From the NCBI GenBank assembly GCA_023249375.1, contig JAHFCT010000018.1, positions 1 through 63,534 on the forward strand: DNA of 63,534 nt. Reading direction: 5' to 3'. This document shows, in pieces, positions 1 through 8,634 of this stretch. Positions within the stretch are counted from its first letter, which is position 1. Every line of letters begins with the position of its first letter. The position numbers were made by a program, and so were the translations under genes. The notes under the pieces are model-generated. The model saw nothing but the letters and a program-made list of their open reading frames with translations, did no database searches and was not told the origin of the DNA. This DNA is from Gemmatimonadota bacterium (lineage in GTDB: Bacteria > Gemmatimonadota > Gemmatimonadetes > Gemmatimonadales > Gemmatimonadaceae).

Positions 1-590
1 CGCTGCGCCCGCAGGACGGCCCCAACGGCGGCCACCTTGTCATCGCGGCGGACTGCACCGACGCTGGCGACGTCTCGCGCATGGCGGCGGCCGTTTCCGC
101 CTGGGCGAACGGCGCGCCCGACATCCTCGTCAACAACGCGGGCGTCTATCCGCGCGCCAAGCTGCACGAGCAAGACCCCGACGAGTTCGCCTCCACGCTC
201 GACGTGAACCTCGCCGCGCCGTTCCGCGTGCTGCATGCCTTTCTGCCCGCGATGCGCACGCGCGGCAGCGGCCACGTGGTCACCATCGGCACCGTCGCCG
301 ACCGCAACATCTGGCCGATGAACGGCGCCTACAGCGCGTCCAAGTACGGCCTGCGCGGGCTGCACGAAGTGCTGTACGCCGAGTCGCGCGGCTCGGGCGT
401 GCAGGCGACGCTCATCGCGCCGGGCGCCGTCGACACCGACATCTGGCAGGCACACGAAGCCGAACTCGGCAAGTCGCTGTCGACGCGCGATCGGATGCTC
501 AAGCCCGATGACGTCGCGCGCGCCGTGCTGTTCGCGGTGACGCAGCCGCCGCACATGACCGTGCACGAGCTGCGCCTCTCGCCGGCGTAG
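1..590 (+). CDS. SDR-family NAD(P)-dependent oxidoreductase, 5' end missing
   Basis: The reading frame is open from base 3 to the TAG at 588-590, so the N-terminus with its glycine-rich nucleotide loop lies outside the window. Visible Rossmann features of classical short-chain dehydrogenases are an acidic DCTD segment, the NNAG motif, and the YxxxK pair in YSASKYG, followed by an APGAVDTDIW segment typical of the substrate loop. Thirteen residues before the catalytic Tyr, where the family has Ser, this protein has Thr (IGTVADRN). The protein is soluble, with no signal or membrane segment in the part seen. Substrate cannot be told. It ends 6 bases before the next gene, so the two are probably co-transcribed. 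Confidence 0.9.
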   Translation, partial: LRPQDGPNGGHLVIAADCTDAGDVSRMAAAVSAWANGAPDILVNNAGVYPRAKLHEQDPDEFASTLDVNLAAPFRVLHAFLPAMRTRGSGHVVTIGTVADRNIWPMNGAYSASKYGLRGLHEVLYAESRGSGVQATLIAPGAVDTDIWQAHEAELGKSLSTRDRMLKPDDVARAVLFAVTQPPHMTVHELRLSPA

Positions 591-596
591 CGCCGC

Positions 597-1241
597 GTGC
601 TCGTCGACCTTATCGACCGGCTGCGCTGCCCAAACGTCCACGCCGATGCGTGGCTCGTGGCGGCGGCCACGCACATGGCCAATCGCCATCTCATGGAGGC
701 AACGCTGGGCTGCCATGAGTGCGGCGCCGAATTTGCGGTGCGTAATGGCGAGGTCTGGTTCGGCGAGCACGTTGAGCACGCGCCGATGCGGGTCAGCGGG
801 GACGAAACGCTGCGCGCCGCGGCCTTGCTGAATCTCGAAGAGCACGGTCAATACCTGCTGGAGGGCGGGTGGGGGAGTCTCGCGGACTCGCTGCAGGCGA
901 TGCTCGATATCACCCTCTTTCTCGCTGATCCGCCCGTCGACGAGCAGCGCGGCGCTGCCGGCACTGATGCCTCAAGGCCGACCGGCGCACATGGAACTCT
1001 GCGTGGCGTCGGTGACCGCTTGCCGCTGGCGCCTTCGTCAATGCATGGCATCGCACTCGACCGCACGTCCGATGCGCGTCTCCACGACGCCGTGCGCGTG
1101 CTGCGTGCCGGAGGCCGACTCCTCGCTCCGGCTGGCGCCATGCTTCCCGCCGGCGCTTACTTGCTCGCCCGCGACGAGCGTCACTGGGTGGCCGAGAAGC
1201 GCGGCGAGGTCGTGACGCTGGAGCGCGCCGCACGGCTCTAG
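597..1241 (+). CDS. Trm112-like zinc-ribbon protein with methyltransferase-like C-terminal part
   Basis: The start is a GTG six bases after the previous stop. The 214-residue product opens with LVDLIDRLRCP and has a CHEC pair near residue 38, then EFAVRNGEVWF. This matches the shape of Trm112-like ribbons (LLxxLxCP ... CxxCxxxYPVxxGIP), but the first knuckle keeps only one Cys (CPNV), so zinc binding is doubtful. The C-terminal third (VRVLRAGGRLLAPAGAMLP) resembles the end of a class I methyltransferase fold, but no SAM-binding GxGxG is seen. A role in helping or mimicking a methyltransferase is only a guess. Function unknown. Confidence 0.6.
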   Translation: MLVDLIDRLRCPNVHADAWLVAAATHMANRHLMEATLGCHECGAEFAVRNGEVWFGEHVEHAPMRVSGDETLRAAALLNLEEHGQYLLEGGWGSLADSLQAMLDITLFLADPPVDEQRGAAGTDASRPTGAHGTLRGVGDRLPLAPSSMHGIALDRTSDARLHDAVRVLRAGGRLLAPAGAMLPAGAYLLARDERHWVAEKRGEVVTLERAARL

Positions 1242-1558
1242 GAAGGCTTCGCAAGCGGAGGTGCGAGGGCGCGCGGTGGCCTCGCCCGTGCCGGTGAGGG
1301 AAAAGCGCCGACAAGATCGGGGAAACGCCGGATGCTCGTACGTTCGGCCCCTCTCAGATTGGGCGGGACCTGCGGTGACATCCGACGCATGGGTTGGCGT
1401 CGGGTCCCCATTTCAGGCGATAATGAAGACGGTCCCTCTTTTCACGTTGGCGTGCGGTCCCTTGCAATCGCTGGCAGCGCTCGCAGACGGCTGACTCGGC
1501 ATCTCAGGCCAAACAACTAATTCCCCGCTCGCCGCTCGCCGGCCGAGGACAATAGGAT
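1242..1558. other. 317-base intergenic region before amt
   Basis: No convincing gene is seen. Short open frames here lack a ribosome site and any recognisable product. A weak sigma-70 like pair is TTGGCG (1394-1399) and GATAAT (1419-1424) with a 19-base spacer. A GAGGAC at about 1541-1546 sits a suitable distance from the amt ATG. I looked for a sigma-54 site, as expected for a nitrogen-controlled amt gene, and found no GG-N10-GC match. Confidence 0.4.
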
Positions 1559-2806
1559 ATGCCGCATCTCGACACCGGAAACACCGGCTTCATGCTGCTC
1601 TGTACCAGCCTGGTGATGCTGATGACACCCGGGCTGGCGTTCTTCTACGGCGGACTCGTCGGACGCAAGAACGTCCTGGCGATCATGATGCAGAGCTTCG
1701 CCTCGATGGGATGGACCACTGTGCTCTGGTGGGCGTTCGGCTTCTCCCTGTGCTTCTCCGGCGATCACAAGAGCGGTACCGACCTTTTCGGCATCGTCGG
1801 TAACCTCGATTGGGCCGGATTGCGCGGCATCACGCTTGCCACGCCGTCGCCCAACGAGTCGATCCCGATGATCGTCTTCTGCGCCTACCAGATGATGTTC
1901 GCGATCATCACCCCGGCGCTCATTACCGGCGCGTTCGCCAACCGCATCACGTTCAAGGCGTACATGCTGTTTCTCACCGCCTGGTTGATCTTCGTCTACT
2001 TCCCGTTCGTGCATATGGTGTGGGGCGGCGGCATTCTCGGCGAGTGGGGCGTGAAGGACTTCGCGGGCGGCATCGTCGTGCACAACATCGCGGGCATCGC
2101 GGCGCTGGCGTCCATCCTGTATGTCGGCAAGCGCAAGGTGGCCGATCGTGGCCCGCACAGTATTCCGCTCGTGGCGCTGGGCACCGGCCTGCTGTGGTTT
2201 GGCTGGTACGGCTTCAATGCGGGCTCGGAGTTCCGCGTCGACTCGACGACGTCGGTCGCGTTCCTCAATACCGACATCGCGGCGTCGTTCGCGGCCATCT
2301 CCTGGCTGCTCGTTGACTGGCGGGTCTCGCGCAAGCCGAAGTTCCTCGGTCTGCTCACCGGCGCGGTGGCTGGCTTGGCCACCATCACCCCGGCCGCCGG
2401 CTACGTGTCGCCGTCGACGGCCGGCCTCATCGGCCTCATCGCCGGCGTCGTCTGCTTCTATGCCGTCTCGCTCAAGAACAAGCTCGGATGGGATGATGCG
2501 CTCGACGTGTGGGGTGTGCACGGCGTCGGCGGCTTCCTCGGCATTGTGCTGCTCGGCGTTTTCGCCTCGACCGAGTGGAACTCGGCGGCCAACGGCGGCG
2601 TCGATGGCTTGCTCCGTGGCAACAGCCACTTCTTCTTCGTGCAACTCGGTGCCACCGTCTTCTCGACGATCTGGGCGTTCGTCTTCACGCTCGGCATGCT
2701 GTGGCTCATCGACAAGGTCACGGTGGTGCACGTGGATGACGCGGGTGAAGAGAAGGGGCTCGACGAGGCATTGCACGGCGAGACGGCATACGTCGAGGCG
2801 TTGTGA
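1559..2806 (+). CDS. amt: Ammonium transporter, Amt/MEP/Rh family
   Basis: A 415-residue integral inner-membrane channel that conducts ammonium or ammonia. It carries MTPGLAFFYGGLVG near residue 22, Trp155 in HMVWGGG (equivalent of the recruitment-site Trp), and the twin pore histidines His175 (GGIVVHN) and His321 (DVWGVHGVGG). About eleven membrane segments fit the family. The N-terminus begins directly with the DTGNT segment, so there is no extra cleaved signal as in E. coli AmtB. No glnK/glnB gene is next to it, which is unusual. The next gene, a porin, overlaps its stop by one base (TGATG), suggesting translational coupling and a joint role in nitrogen uptake across both membranes. Confidence 0.97.
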   Translation: MPHLDTGNTGFMLLCTSLVMLMTPGLAFFYGGLVGRKNVLAIMMQSFASMGWTTVLWWAFGFSLCFSGDHKSGTDLFGIVGNLDWAGLRGITLATPSPNESIPMIVFCAYQMMFAIITPALITGAFANRITFKAYMLFLTAWLIFVYFPFVHMVWGGGILGEWGVKDFAGGIVVHNIAGIAALASILYVGKRKVADRGPHSIPLVALGTGLLWFGWYGFNAGSEFRVDSTTSVAFLNTDIAASFAAISWLLVDWRVSRKPKFLGLLTGAVAGLATITPAAGYVSPSTAGLIGLIAGVVCFYAVSLKNKLGWDDALDVWGVHGVGGFLGIVLLGVFASTEWNSAANGGVDGLLRGNSHFFFVQLGATVFSTIWAFVFTLGMLWLIDKVTVVHVDDAGEEKGLDEALHGETAYVEAL

Positions 2807-3891
2807 TGCATGGAATCATCCGTAGCGCGACAGCCATTGTTGCTGTCGCGCTGTCGGCGAGTGTCGCGGCCGGACAGGGAGTCACGTGGCATGCGTTCGC
2901 GTCGCTGAGCGACGTGTACAACGCCAATCGGCCGGGCGACAAGCGGAATGACGGACGCGTCTTCGACTTCGACGACAACCGGCTTCGCCTCGATGATGTG
3001 GAGCTGTCGGTGGCGCGGGCCGTCTCGAAAGCGGGCGCGTTCGGATTTCGCGTCGACCTCGAGGCGGGGCGGGGAGTGCCGCGGGTCGCCGCCGCCTCCG
3101 GCCTGTTCCGGGATGCCAACACCGGCCACGCGAAGGACGTCGACCTGAAGCAGGCGTACGTCAGTTACGGCCTTCGAGGCGGCTGGCGCGCCGATGCCGG
3201 GAAGTTCGTGACGCCGCTTGGACTTGAAGTGATCGAAGGGTGGGACGGCTACAACGACAATGCCTCGCGGTCATTCTTGTTCGGTTACGCGATTCCGTTC
3301 ACCCATACGGGCGTTCGGCTGAACTACGGCGGCTCTCGCGCCTCCGGCATCGTCATGCTCGTGAACGGCTGGGACAACGTGAAGGACAACAACCTCGGCA
3401 AGACCGCCGTCGTGCAGCTGAGCGTCACGCCGGCCGCCCCGCTGATGATTGCCGTGTCCGGCATCACTGGACCCGAGCAGACGGCCGAAGGGAACAACCA
3501 CCGGACGGTCTTTGACATCGTGGCGACGCTCAAGCTCTCATCGACCTCGACGCTTGGCTTCAACGCCGATCTCGGCGACGAAGGTCATGCGGCGCTCGAT
3601 GGCGGACAGGCCCGTTGGCGCGGCGCTGCGGGCTACGCGAGGCTCGGCGTCACGCCGAAGTTCTCGCTCTGCCTCCGGGGCGAGCATTTCAGCGACCCCG
3701 ACGGCGCACGAACCGGCGTGGCGCAGCAGATGAGCGAGTTTACGCTCACACCCGAACTGCGCCTGTCGTCGCACGTGCTTGTGCGCGCGGATCTTCGAAA
3801 GGACCAGTCGAATCGACCGGTGTTCGACGCCCACGACGGCATCCAGCGGTCGCAGTTCACCACGGGCATCAACCTGCTGCTGGTCTTCTGA
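2806..3891 (+). CDS. Outer-membrane beta-barrel porin (OmpL/BBP2-like)
   Basis: The ATG at 2806 overlaps the amt stop; a GTG at 2803 is the alternative. The 361-residue product has a Sec signal peptide (hydrophobic run ending SVAAGQG, cleavage near residue 22). Many alternating amphipathic strands follow, with aromatic ends, repeated glycine/asparagine turns and a C-terminal INLLLVF, the usual terminal aromatic of barrel proteins. The LKQAYVSYGLRGGWRADAGKF and PLGLEVIEG segments resemble the putative beta-barrel porin-2 family. Coupling to amt suggests that it lets ammonium or small nitrogen compounds through the outer membrane. Selectivity is not evident from sequence. Confidence 0.8.
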   Translation: MHGIIRSATAIVAVALSASVAAGQGVTWHAFASLSDVYNANRPGDKRNDGRVFDFDDNRLRLDDVELSVARAVSKAGAFGFRVDLEAGRGVPRVAAASGLFRDANTGHAKDVDLKQAYVSYGLRGGWRADAGKFVTPLGLEVIEGWDGYNDNASRSFLFGYAIPFTHTGVRLNYGGSRASGIVMLVNGWDNVKDNNLGKTAVVQLSVTPAAPLMIAVSGITGPEQTAEGNNHRTVFDIVATLKLSSTSTLGFNADLGDEGHAALDGGQARWRGAAGYARLGVTPKFSLCLRGEHFSDPDGARTGVAQQMSEFTLTPELRLSSHVLVRADLRKDQSNRPVFDAHDGIQRSQFTTGINLLLVF

Positions 3892-3926
3892 CGCGCGGCC
3901 GTCGGTGGCGCACCGGCGGCCGCGCG
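3892..3926. terminator. Two-tier hairpin between convergent genes
   Basis: The hairpin fills the space between the porin stop (3891) and the acyl-CoA synthetase stop (3932). Outer arms CGCGCGGCCG (3892-3901) and CGGCCGCGCG (3917-3926) pair over 10 bp. After one T-G wobble, CGGTG and CACCG pair over 5 bp around a 3-base loop. There is no T-run on either strand, so it is a factor-assisted or U-less bidirectional terminator candidate. Confidence 0.6.
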
Positions 3927-3931
3927 AGCCG

Positions 3932-5770
3932 CTACTCCAGCGTCCCCGGTCCCTCGTACAGCTTCTCGATCAGCACCGCGTAGTTCTTGTCGATGACGCG
4001 ACGTTTCACCTTGAGCGTCGGCGTCATCTCGCCGCGCTCCACCGTGAAGTCGTGCTCCAGCAGTGCCACCTTCTTGGGCGTCTCGAAGCTCGCGAGCTTC
4101 AGTTTCTCGCACTCCTCGCGAATCTCCTGCTCCATCTTCTGCTGGATCGTGGGCATCTGCAGCAGCTGCGCGCGCTCCGTCCAATAGATGTTGTGCAACG
4201 CTGCCCACCGCTCGAGCGCGGCAAATTCCGGCACGATCAGCACCACCGGGAACTTGCGCTTGTCGCCGATCATCACGGCCTGCGACACGTACTTGTTGGT
4301 CTTGAATCCGTTCTCGATAGGCTGCGGCGCGATGTTCTTGCCGCCGGCCGTCACGATGATGTCCTTCTTGCGGTCAGTGATCCGCAAGAACCCGTCCTCG
4401 AGCACGCCGATGTCGCCGGTGTGGAACCATCCCTCCGCATCAATGGCCTCGGCCGTCGCATCCGGACGGTTCCAATAGCCCTGCATCACGTGCGGGCCGC
4501 GCGTCAGCACTTCGCCGTCGCTCGCAATCTTCACCTCGACGCCGGCAATCGGGCGCCCAATCGTCCCGATGCGGAACGCCGACGGTGAGTTCACGCCAAT
4601 CACCGGCGACGTCTCCGTGAGGCCGTACCCCTCCAGAATCGTCAGCCCCGCGGCGTAGAAGAACTTGTTGATCTCCGGCGACAGCGGCGCGCCGCCGGAC
4701 ACGAAGTAGCGAATGTGCCCGCCCGTGCGCGCCTTGATCTTGCTGAATACCAGCTTCTGCGCCAGCGCGTACTGCCAGGCAATCGGTCCCATCGGCGTGT
4801 GGCCAGCCAGCACCGTGTCGGCCCACCGGTCGGCAACCGCGCGCGCCCAGAAGAAGATGCGCTTCTTGAACGCACCGCTGGCCAGCGCGTTTTCGAAGGC
4901 GCGGGCATACATCTTCTCGTAGAGGCGCGGCACCGACATCGCAAACGTCGGCTGCGCTTCCTGCAGCGCAATGGGCACCGTGTCGAAGCTGTCGACGTAG
5001 AAGATCGACGCCCCCATCGCCCAGTACAGGTAGTCGCCCATCCGCTCGAAGATGTGGCACAGCGGCAGGAAGCTGAGCGCCACTTCCTCGCCAACGTTCA
5101 ACGGGAGCACCTTCATCGACGCTTGCACGTTGGAATAGATGTTGTCGTGCGACAGCATCACGCCCTTGGGCAGGCCCGTGGTGCCGGACGTGTAGATGAG
5201 CGTTGCCAGCTCACCCGGCAGTACGGCGAGCGCCGCCGCCTTCCACTGCGCCGCGCCCTCCGGCGTATCGGCCGCGGTGCCGCACGCTTCGACCTCGGCC
5301 AGCGTCAGGTCGGCGCCGGTGCACAGCTGAGCGCCAAACGTGATCACGTGCTTCAGCGCGGGACACTGCGCGCGAACGGCCGCGATCTTCGCCCCGTGCA
5401 CCTCGCCCGACACGAAGACCGCGACCGCGCCGGAGTCGGTCAGCGGGTGCACCACTTGCTCGGCCGGCAGCGACGGATAGATGGGCACGTCGGCGAAGCG
5501 CCCGGTGAGGCACGCCCAGTCGGCGAGTGCCCACTCGGGACGGTTCTCCGAGATGATCGCAATGCGGTCGCCCGGTTGAAAGCCGAGGGCCACGAGGCCG
5601 AGGGAGATCTGCCGCACTCGTCGTTCGGTCTCGCGATGCGAGATGGCGCGCCAGCGGCCCGGGGCCTCGCGATAGTTCATCGCATTCGGTCGGTCGAACT
5701 GCGCCATGGCGTCGAAGTACAGGTGATTCAGCGTGCCCGGGGCAGGGCGTGGGCCTCCCTGTGCGATCAT
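3932..5770 (-). CDS. Long-chain acyl-CoA synthetase (AMP-forming)
   Basis: This enzyme activates a fatty acid with ATP and CoA for lipid synthesis or beta-oxidation. The ATG at 5770 is chosen because GGAG lies 6 bases upstream; a GTG at 5782 is an in-frame alternative. The 612-residue protein has the AMP-binding P-loop TSGTTGLPKG near residues 194-203, the adenylate motif EGYGLTETSPV, and the hinge GWFHTGDIG...DRKKD. A C-terminal TPTLKVKRR carries the expected catalytic Lys. Length and motif spacing fit the FadD15-type group. It has no signal peptide and probably associates with the inner membrane. It is convergent with the porin and stands alone. Confidence 0.93.
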   Translation of the reverse strand: MIAQGGPRPAPGTLNHLYFDAMAQFDRPNAMNYREAPGRWRAISHRETERRVRQISLGLVALGFQPGDRIAIISENRPEWALADWACLTGRFADVPIYPSLPAEQVVHPLTDSGAVAVFVSGEVHGAKIAAVRAQCPALKHVITFGAQLCTGADLTLAEVEACGTAADTPEGAAQWKAAALAVLPGELATLIYTSGTTGLPKGVMLSHDNIYSNVQASMKVLPLNVGEEVALSFLPLCHIFERMGDYLYWAMGASIFYVDSFDTVPIALQEAQPTFAMSVPRLYEKMYARAFENALASGAFKKRIFFWARAVADRWADTVLAGHTPMGPIAWQYALAQKLVFSKIKARTGGHIRYFVSGGAPLSPEINKFFYAAGLTILEGYGLTETSPVIGVNSPSAFRIGTIGRPIAGVEVKIASDGEVLTRGPHVMQGYWNRPDATAEAIDAEGWFHTGDIGVLEDGFLRITDRKKDIIVTAGGKNIAPQPIENGFKTNKYVSQAVMIGDKRKFPVVLIVPEFAALERWAALHNIYWTERAQLLQMPTIQQKMEQEIREECEKLKLASFETPKKVALLEHDFTVERGEMTPTLKVKRRVIDKNYAVLIEKLYEGPGTLE

Positions 5771-5822
5771 CCTGTACTCCACTCAGCGAAGGGTCGTGCG
5801 CCCCGCTCGGCCGTGGCCGCGG

Positions 5823-6617
5823 TCAGCGCGCCGTCTTTGGACGGAAGTGAATTACGAACTTCACCGGACTTCCCGCTACCACCGCGCCGCGGTAGCGGAC
5901 GTTGGCGTACACGAGAAACGAGTCGGCCAAGGTCGGCAGGGCGTTGGAGCGAATGCGCAGGGTGCGCGCGGCCAAACCTCCGTCGCCGGTGGTGTCGAGC
6001 ATGCTGACCTTTCGCGTGCTCGCGTCTTCCCACAGCGAGGCGAGGGTGGTGTCGTTCTTCAGGACCGTCTGTCCGCGAAACTGCACGAGCCAGCTCACCA
6101 GGAAGCCGGGCACGGCCACCACGGCGCCCGCGCTGTCGCGCGTCAGCTTCACGGTCATCGGCTTGCTGACGTTGGTCGCGGCGTCCGGCGACGCGTACAG
6201 CAACGTGTCGACGGCTGCCCCGCTGACGCTCAGCAGCGTGGGGGCATGCGTGATCGTCACGATCTTCTGCAGTGACTGCAGCGCCGCCGCAGCCGCGACC
6301 ACGCGCACCGTGCCGCCGATGCGTGTCGTCGCCACCAGATAGCCCGTGCTGTTGATGTCCACGCCGGTATCAAGCGCGAGATAGCGCAGGGCGGGATTGG
6401 CAATGATGTTGCCGCTGGCGTTGTACGCCACCGCGCTCAGCGGCGCGGCGTGCCCGAGCGAATCGCGCATCGTGTCGCCGGCTACCACGGACGGGTAGGG
6501 CAGCGTGTCGAACGCGAGCGCCACAATCGCATCGGGGGCCGTGCCGACATCGGTGCAGGCTCCAATGCACGCGGCGGCCACGAACGCCGCCGCCGCCCAG
6601 CGAGGCGCGCGCGTCAT
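5823..6617 (-). CDS. Hypothetical lipoprotein
   Basis: The ATG at 6617 overlaps the parA stop (ATGA). The 264-residue product has a short signal peptide with a lipobox IGAC and lipidated Cys21, so it should be anchored in the membrane facing the periplasm or in the outer membrane. The rest is rich in beta-prone segments of the type seen in Ig-like or invasin-like domains (for example RYLALDTGVDINSTGYLVA, then VVAAAAALQSLQKIVTI). No enzyme motif was found. The overlap with a ParA-like ATPase suggests co-expression, though the two proteins act on opposite sides of the membrane. Function unknown. Confidence 0.8.
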   Translation of the reverse strand: MTRAPRWAAAAFVAAACIGACTDVGTAPDAIVALAFDTLPYPSVVAGDTMRDSLGHAAPLSAVAYNASGNIIANPALRYLALDTGVDINSTGYLVATTRIGGTVRVVAAAAALQSLQKIVTITHAPTLLSVSGAAVDTLLYASPDAATNVSKPMTVKLTRDSAGAVVAVPGFLVSWLVQFRGQTVLKNDTTLASLWEDASTRKVSMLDTTGDGGLAARTLRIRSNALPTLADSFLVYANVRYRGAVVAGSPVKFVIHFRPKTAR

Positions 6618-7393
6618 TCGTTGTCCGACGCGAGCCGTTCGGCGAGGCGCAGCGAGAGATTCACGTAGGCTTGGCTGGCCGGATCGGCCGGTTCGCGCAC
6701 CACGGCCGGCTGACCGGCGGCGAACGCTTCGGCGAGGGCAACGGAACGCGGGATCACGACGTCGCATACCATCGCGGCGGGCAAGTGTTCCCGGATGTAC
6801 TTCACCGTGCGCTCGCAGGTCGGATTGCCGGCCTCGTACATCGTCAGCAGGATGCCGTCGAGCGTCAGCGCGGGGTTGACGCCCACCACATCCTGAATAC
6901 TCCGCAAAATCTGCGGCGTCGTCTGCAGGGCGAGCGGTTCCGCCTGCAACGGCACGAGCACGCGATCGGTGCTCTCGAGCACGCGCCGCGCGATGGGCCC
7001 CAGCCCCGGCGGCGTGTCCACCACCACCACATCGCAGCGGTCGCGCGCGGCCTTCAGCATGCGCGGCAGCAGGTCGCTGGCCGCCACGCGCGCCTGGTAA
7101 TCGCTGTGGTCTGCACCGTCGGTCACGGTGCCGACGAGCATCACGCGCAGCCACGGCATCGCCGTCGGCAGAATCACTTCGCGCAGCGTGCGCGCGCCGC
7201 GCAGGTAGTCGGCGAAACCGCGCGTGTCCGCTCCCTGCCGCAGGCCGACGCCGTAGCGCACGGAGCCCTGCGGATCAACATCCACCAGCAGCGTCTTCAT
7301 GCCGCGCTTGGCGAACGCGGCCGCGAGATTCACCGCCGAGGTCGTCTTGCCGACCCCGCCCTTCTGACTAACGATCGAGAGAACCTTGCCCAC
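6614..7393 (-). CDS. ParA/MinD-family ATPase (orphan)
   Basis: A 259-residue P-loop ATPase with the deviant Walker A motif KGGVGKTT at residues 11-18, the DVDPQGS segment near residue 40, and a Walker B-like VVVVDTPPGLG near residue 121. These mark the ParA/Soj group that forms nucleotide-dependent dimers on DNA or membranes. The GTG start follows the TPR gene stop with no gap, and its own stop overlaps the lipoprotein start. No parB or parS-like gene is adjacent, so a role in positioning some other cargo is as likely as chromosome partition. Operon order is TPR, ParA, lipoprotein. Confidence 0.92.
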   Translation of the reverse strand: MGKVLSIVSQKGGVGKTTSAVNLAAAFAKRGMKTLLVDVDPQGSVRYGVGLRQGADTRGFADYLRGARTLREVILPTAMPWLRVMLVGTVTDGADHSDYQARVAASDLLPRMLKAARDRCDVVVVDTPPGLGPIARRVLESTDRVLVPLQAEPLALQTTPQILRSIQDVVGVNPALTLDGILLTMYEAGNPTCERTVKYIREHLPAAMVCDVVIPRSVALAEAFAAGQPAVVREPADPASQAYVNLSLRLAERLASDNE

Positions 7394-7855
7394 CTAGCCC
7401 TCGCTCGGCTCGGCCGGCGCCCCGCCGACCGACGGATTGCGCAGTGATTCCAGAGTCGCCTCGGCGTGCCGCACCCAGCGCTCCGATTCGGCACCGTCGG
7501 GCGGCCGCGCGAGAAACGCTTCGAGGTGCTTCTCCGCGGCGGCGGCATCGCCGCGCTTGATGAGCAGGAAGGCCAGGCCGTAGTGCGCGCCCGAGAGCGA
7601 CGGATCGATTTCGAGCGACCGGCGGTACGCACGAATCGCCTCTTCAAGACGTCCCGTGCGAGAATACGCGATGGCCATGTTCTGCAGCACGCGCAGGTCG
7701 TCGGGATGGTCGCGCAGCGCCAGTCGATACGACGTAATGGCCGCGTCATAGTCGCCCTGACGCTCGAGCAGCAGGGCCTCGTTCAGATAATCGAGGCGCT
7801 GCGGTCGGGCGACGTTGTCTGCCTTGCCGCCGAACAGGCGGTTCAACCAGGACAT
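7394..7855 (-). CDS. TPR-repeat protein
   Basis: The ATG at 7855 (MSWLNRLFGGKAD) is preferred to an upstream in-frame ATG at 7951, because the extra 32 residues look non-coding. The 153-residue product contains about three tetratricopeptide repeats (LNEALLLERQGDYDAAITSYRLAL; LQNMAIAYSRTGRLEEAIRAYRRSLEIDP; AHYGLAFLLIKRGDAAAAEKHLEAFL). It has no signal peptide, so it is a cytoplasmic scaffold. Its direct junction with parA suggests it may be a partner or adaptor of the ATPase. The partner is an inference. Confidence 0.85.
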   Translation of the reverse strand: MSWLNRLFGGKADNVARPQRLDYLNEALLLERQGDYDAAITSYRLALRDHPDDLRVLQNMAIAYSRTGRLEEAIRAYRRSLEIDPSLSGAHYGLAFLLIKRGDAAAAEKHLEAFLARPPDGAESERWVRHAEATLESLRNPSVGGAPAEPSEG

Positions 7856-8091
7856 AGGGCGCGTCGGGTTCGCAGGGGAAAGACCAACTGCCGCCATGCG
7901 CACACCGCTGGCGGAACCAACTATAGACGCGCAGAAGGCGTCCAACGGCACAACCTACGCGCCCCCCACAGGGGGAGCAACCGCGCGCCGCCGCACGGGG
8001 CTGCCGACTGGCAACCGTGCTTCCGCGCCCTTGGGCCGACGGGTACCTTCACCACCGGAGGCACGCGCCCCCTCACCGAGTTGGAGAAGCC

Positions 8092-8634
8092 ATGTCGCCC
8101 CGCAAGACCGACGTCGATCCCGCCAAGGGTGTCCTGCATGTCGAGTGGCCTCTCTTTGGCGAGTTGTCGCGCGCGCTCGCCCTCAAGGTCGCGCGCGATT
8201 TCATCCCCGAAGTGGTCGTGGGCGTAGCCACGGCGGGCGTCGTGCCGGCCTGTGTGGTGGCCGCCATCCTCGACTGCGAGTTCCACTCGATCATGGTCAG
8301 CCGGCGCTTTGGCGCCACGCACGTGCGCGAGACGCCAGCGGTGCTCGGCGGCGCCCCCGGCCAGGTGCGCGGCCGGCGCGTGCTGCTGGTGGACGAAACG
8401 TGCGATAGCGGCGAGACGCTGCGGCTGGCCAAGGCAGCGCTCATCAACGCCGGCGCGGTGGATGTGCGCACGGCGGTGAGCTTCCGCTGCGGCGCGTTCG
8501 AGCCGGAGTACTATGCGCTCTCCACCGAGAGCACGATTGTGCTGCCGTGGGATCGTGAGATTCTGTTGAACGGCGAGCTCGTGGCGAATCCCAAGTACGA
8601 GGCGGTGTACCTGGATGATCCGGGCGGATACTAA
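8092..8634 (+). CDS. Phosphoribosyltransferase
   Basis: The ATG at 8092 has GGAGA a few bases upstream (8083-8087); a longer frame from 8017 is unlikely. The 180-residue protein has the PRPP-binding loop in RVLLVDETCDSGETL (usual form VLLVDDVxDTGxTL) and an early PEVVVGVATAGVVPA segment that fits the pyrophosphate loop region. It resembles xanthine/hypoxanthine-type salvage enzymes, but the base specificity cannot be assigned. Its TAA overlaps the stop of the convergent V4R gene by four bases. Confidence 0.82.
   Translation: MSPRKTDVDPAKGVLHVEWPLFGELSRALALKVARDFIPEVVVGVATAGVVPACVVAAILDCEFHSIMVSRRFGATHVRETPAVLGGAPGQVRGRRVLLVDETCDSGETLRLAKAALINAGAVDVRTAVSFRCGAFEPEYYALSTESTIVLPWDREILLNGELVANPKYEAVYLDDPGGY

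Noticed and set aside
1242-1558. Short open frames and a possible sigma-54 promoter before amt
   Set aside because: The frames lack ribosome sites and composition of real proteins. The nearest GG and GC pairs are 8 or 13 bases apart, where sigma-54 needs 10.
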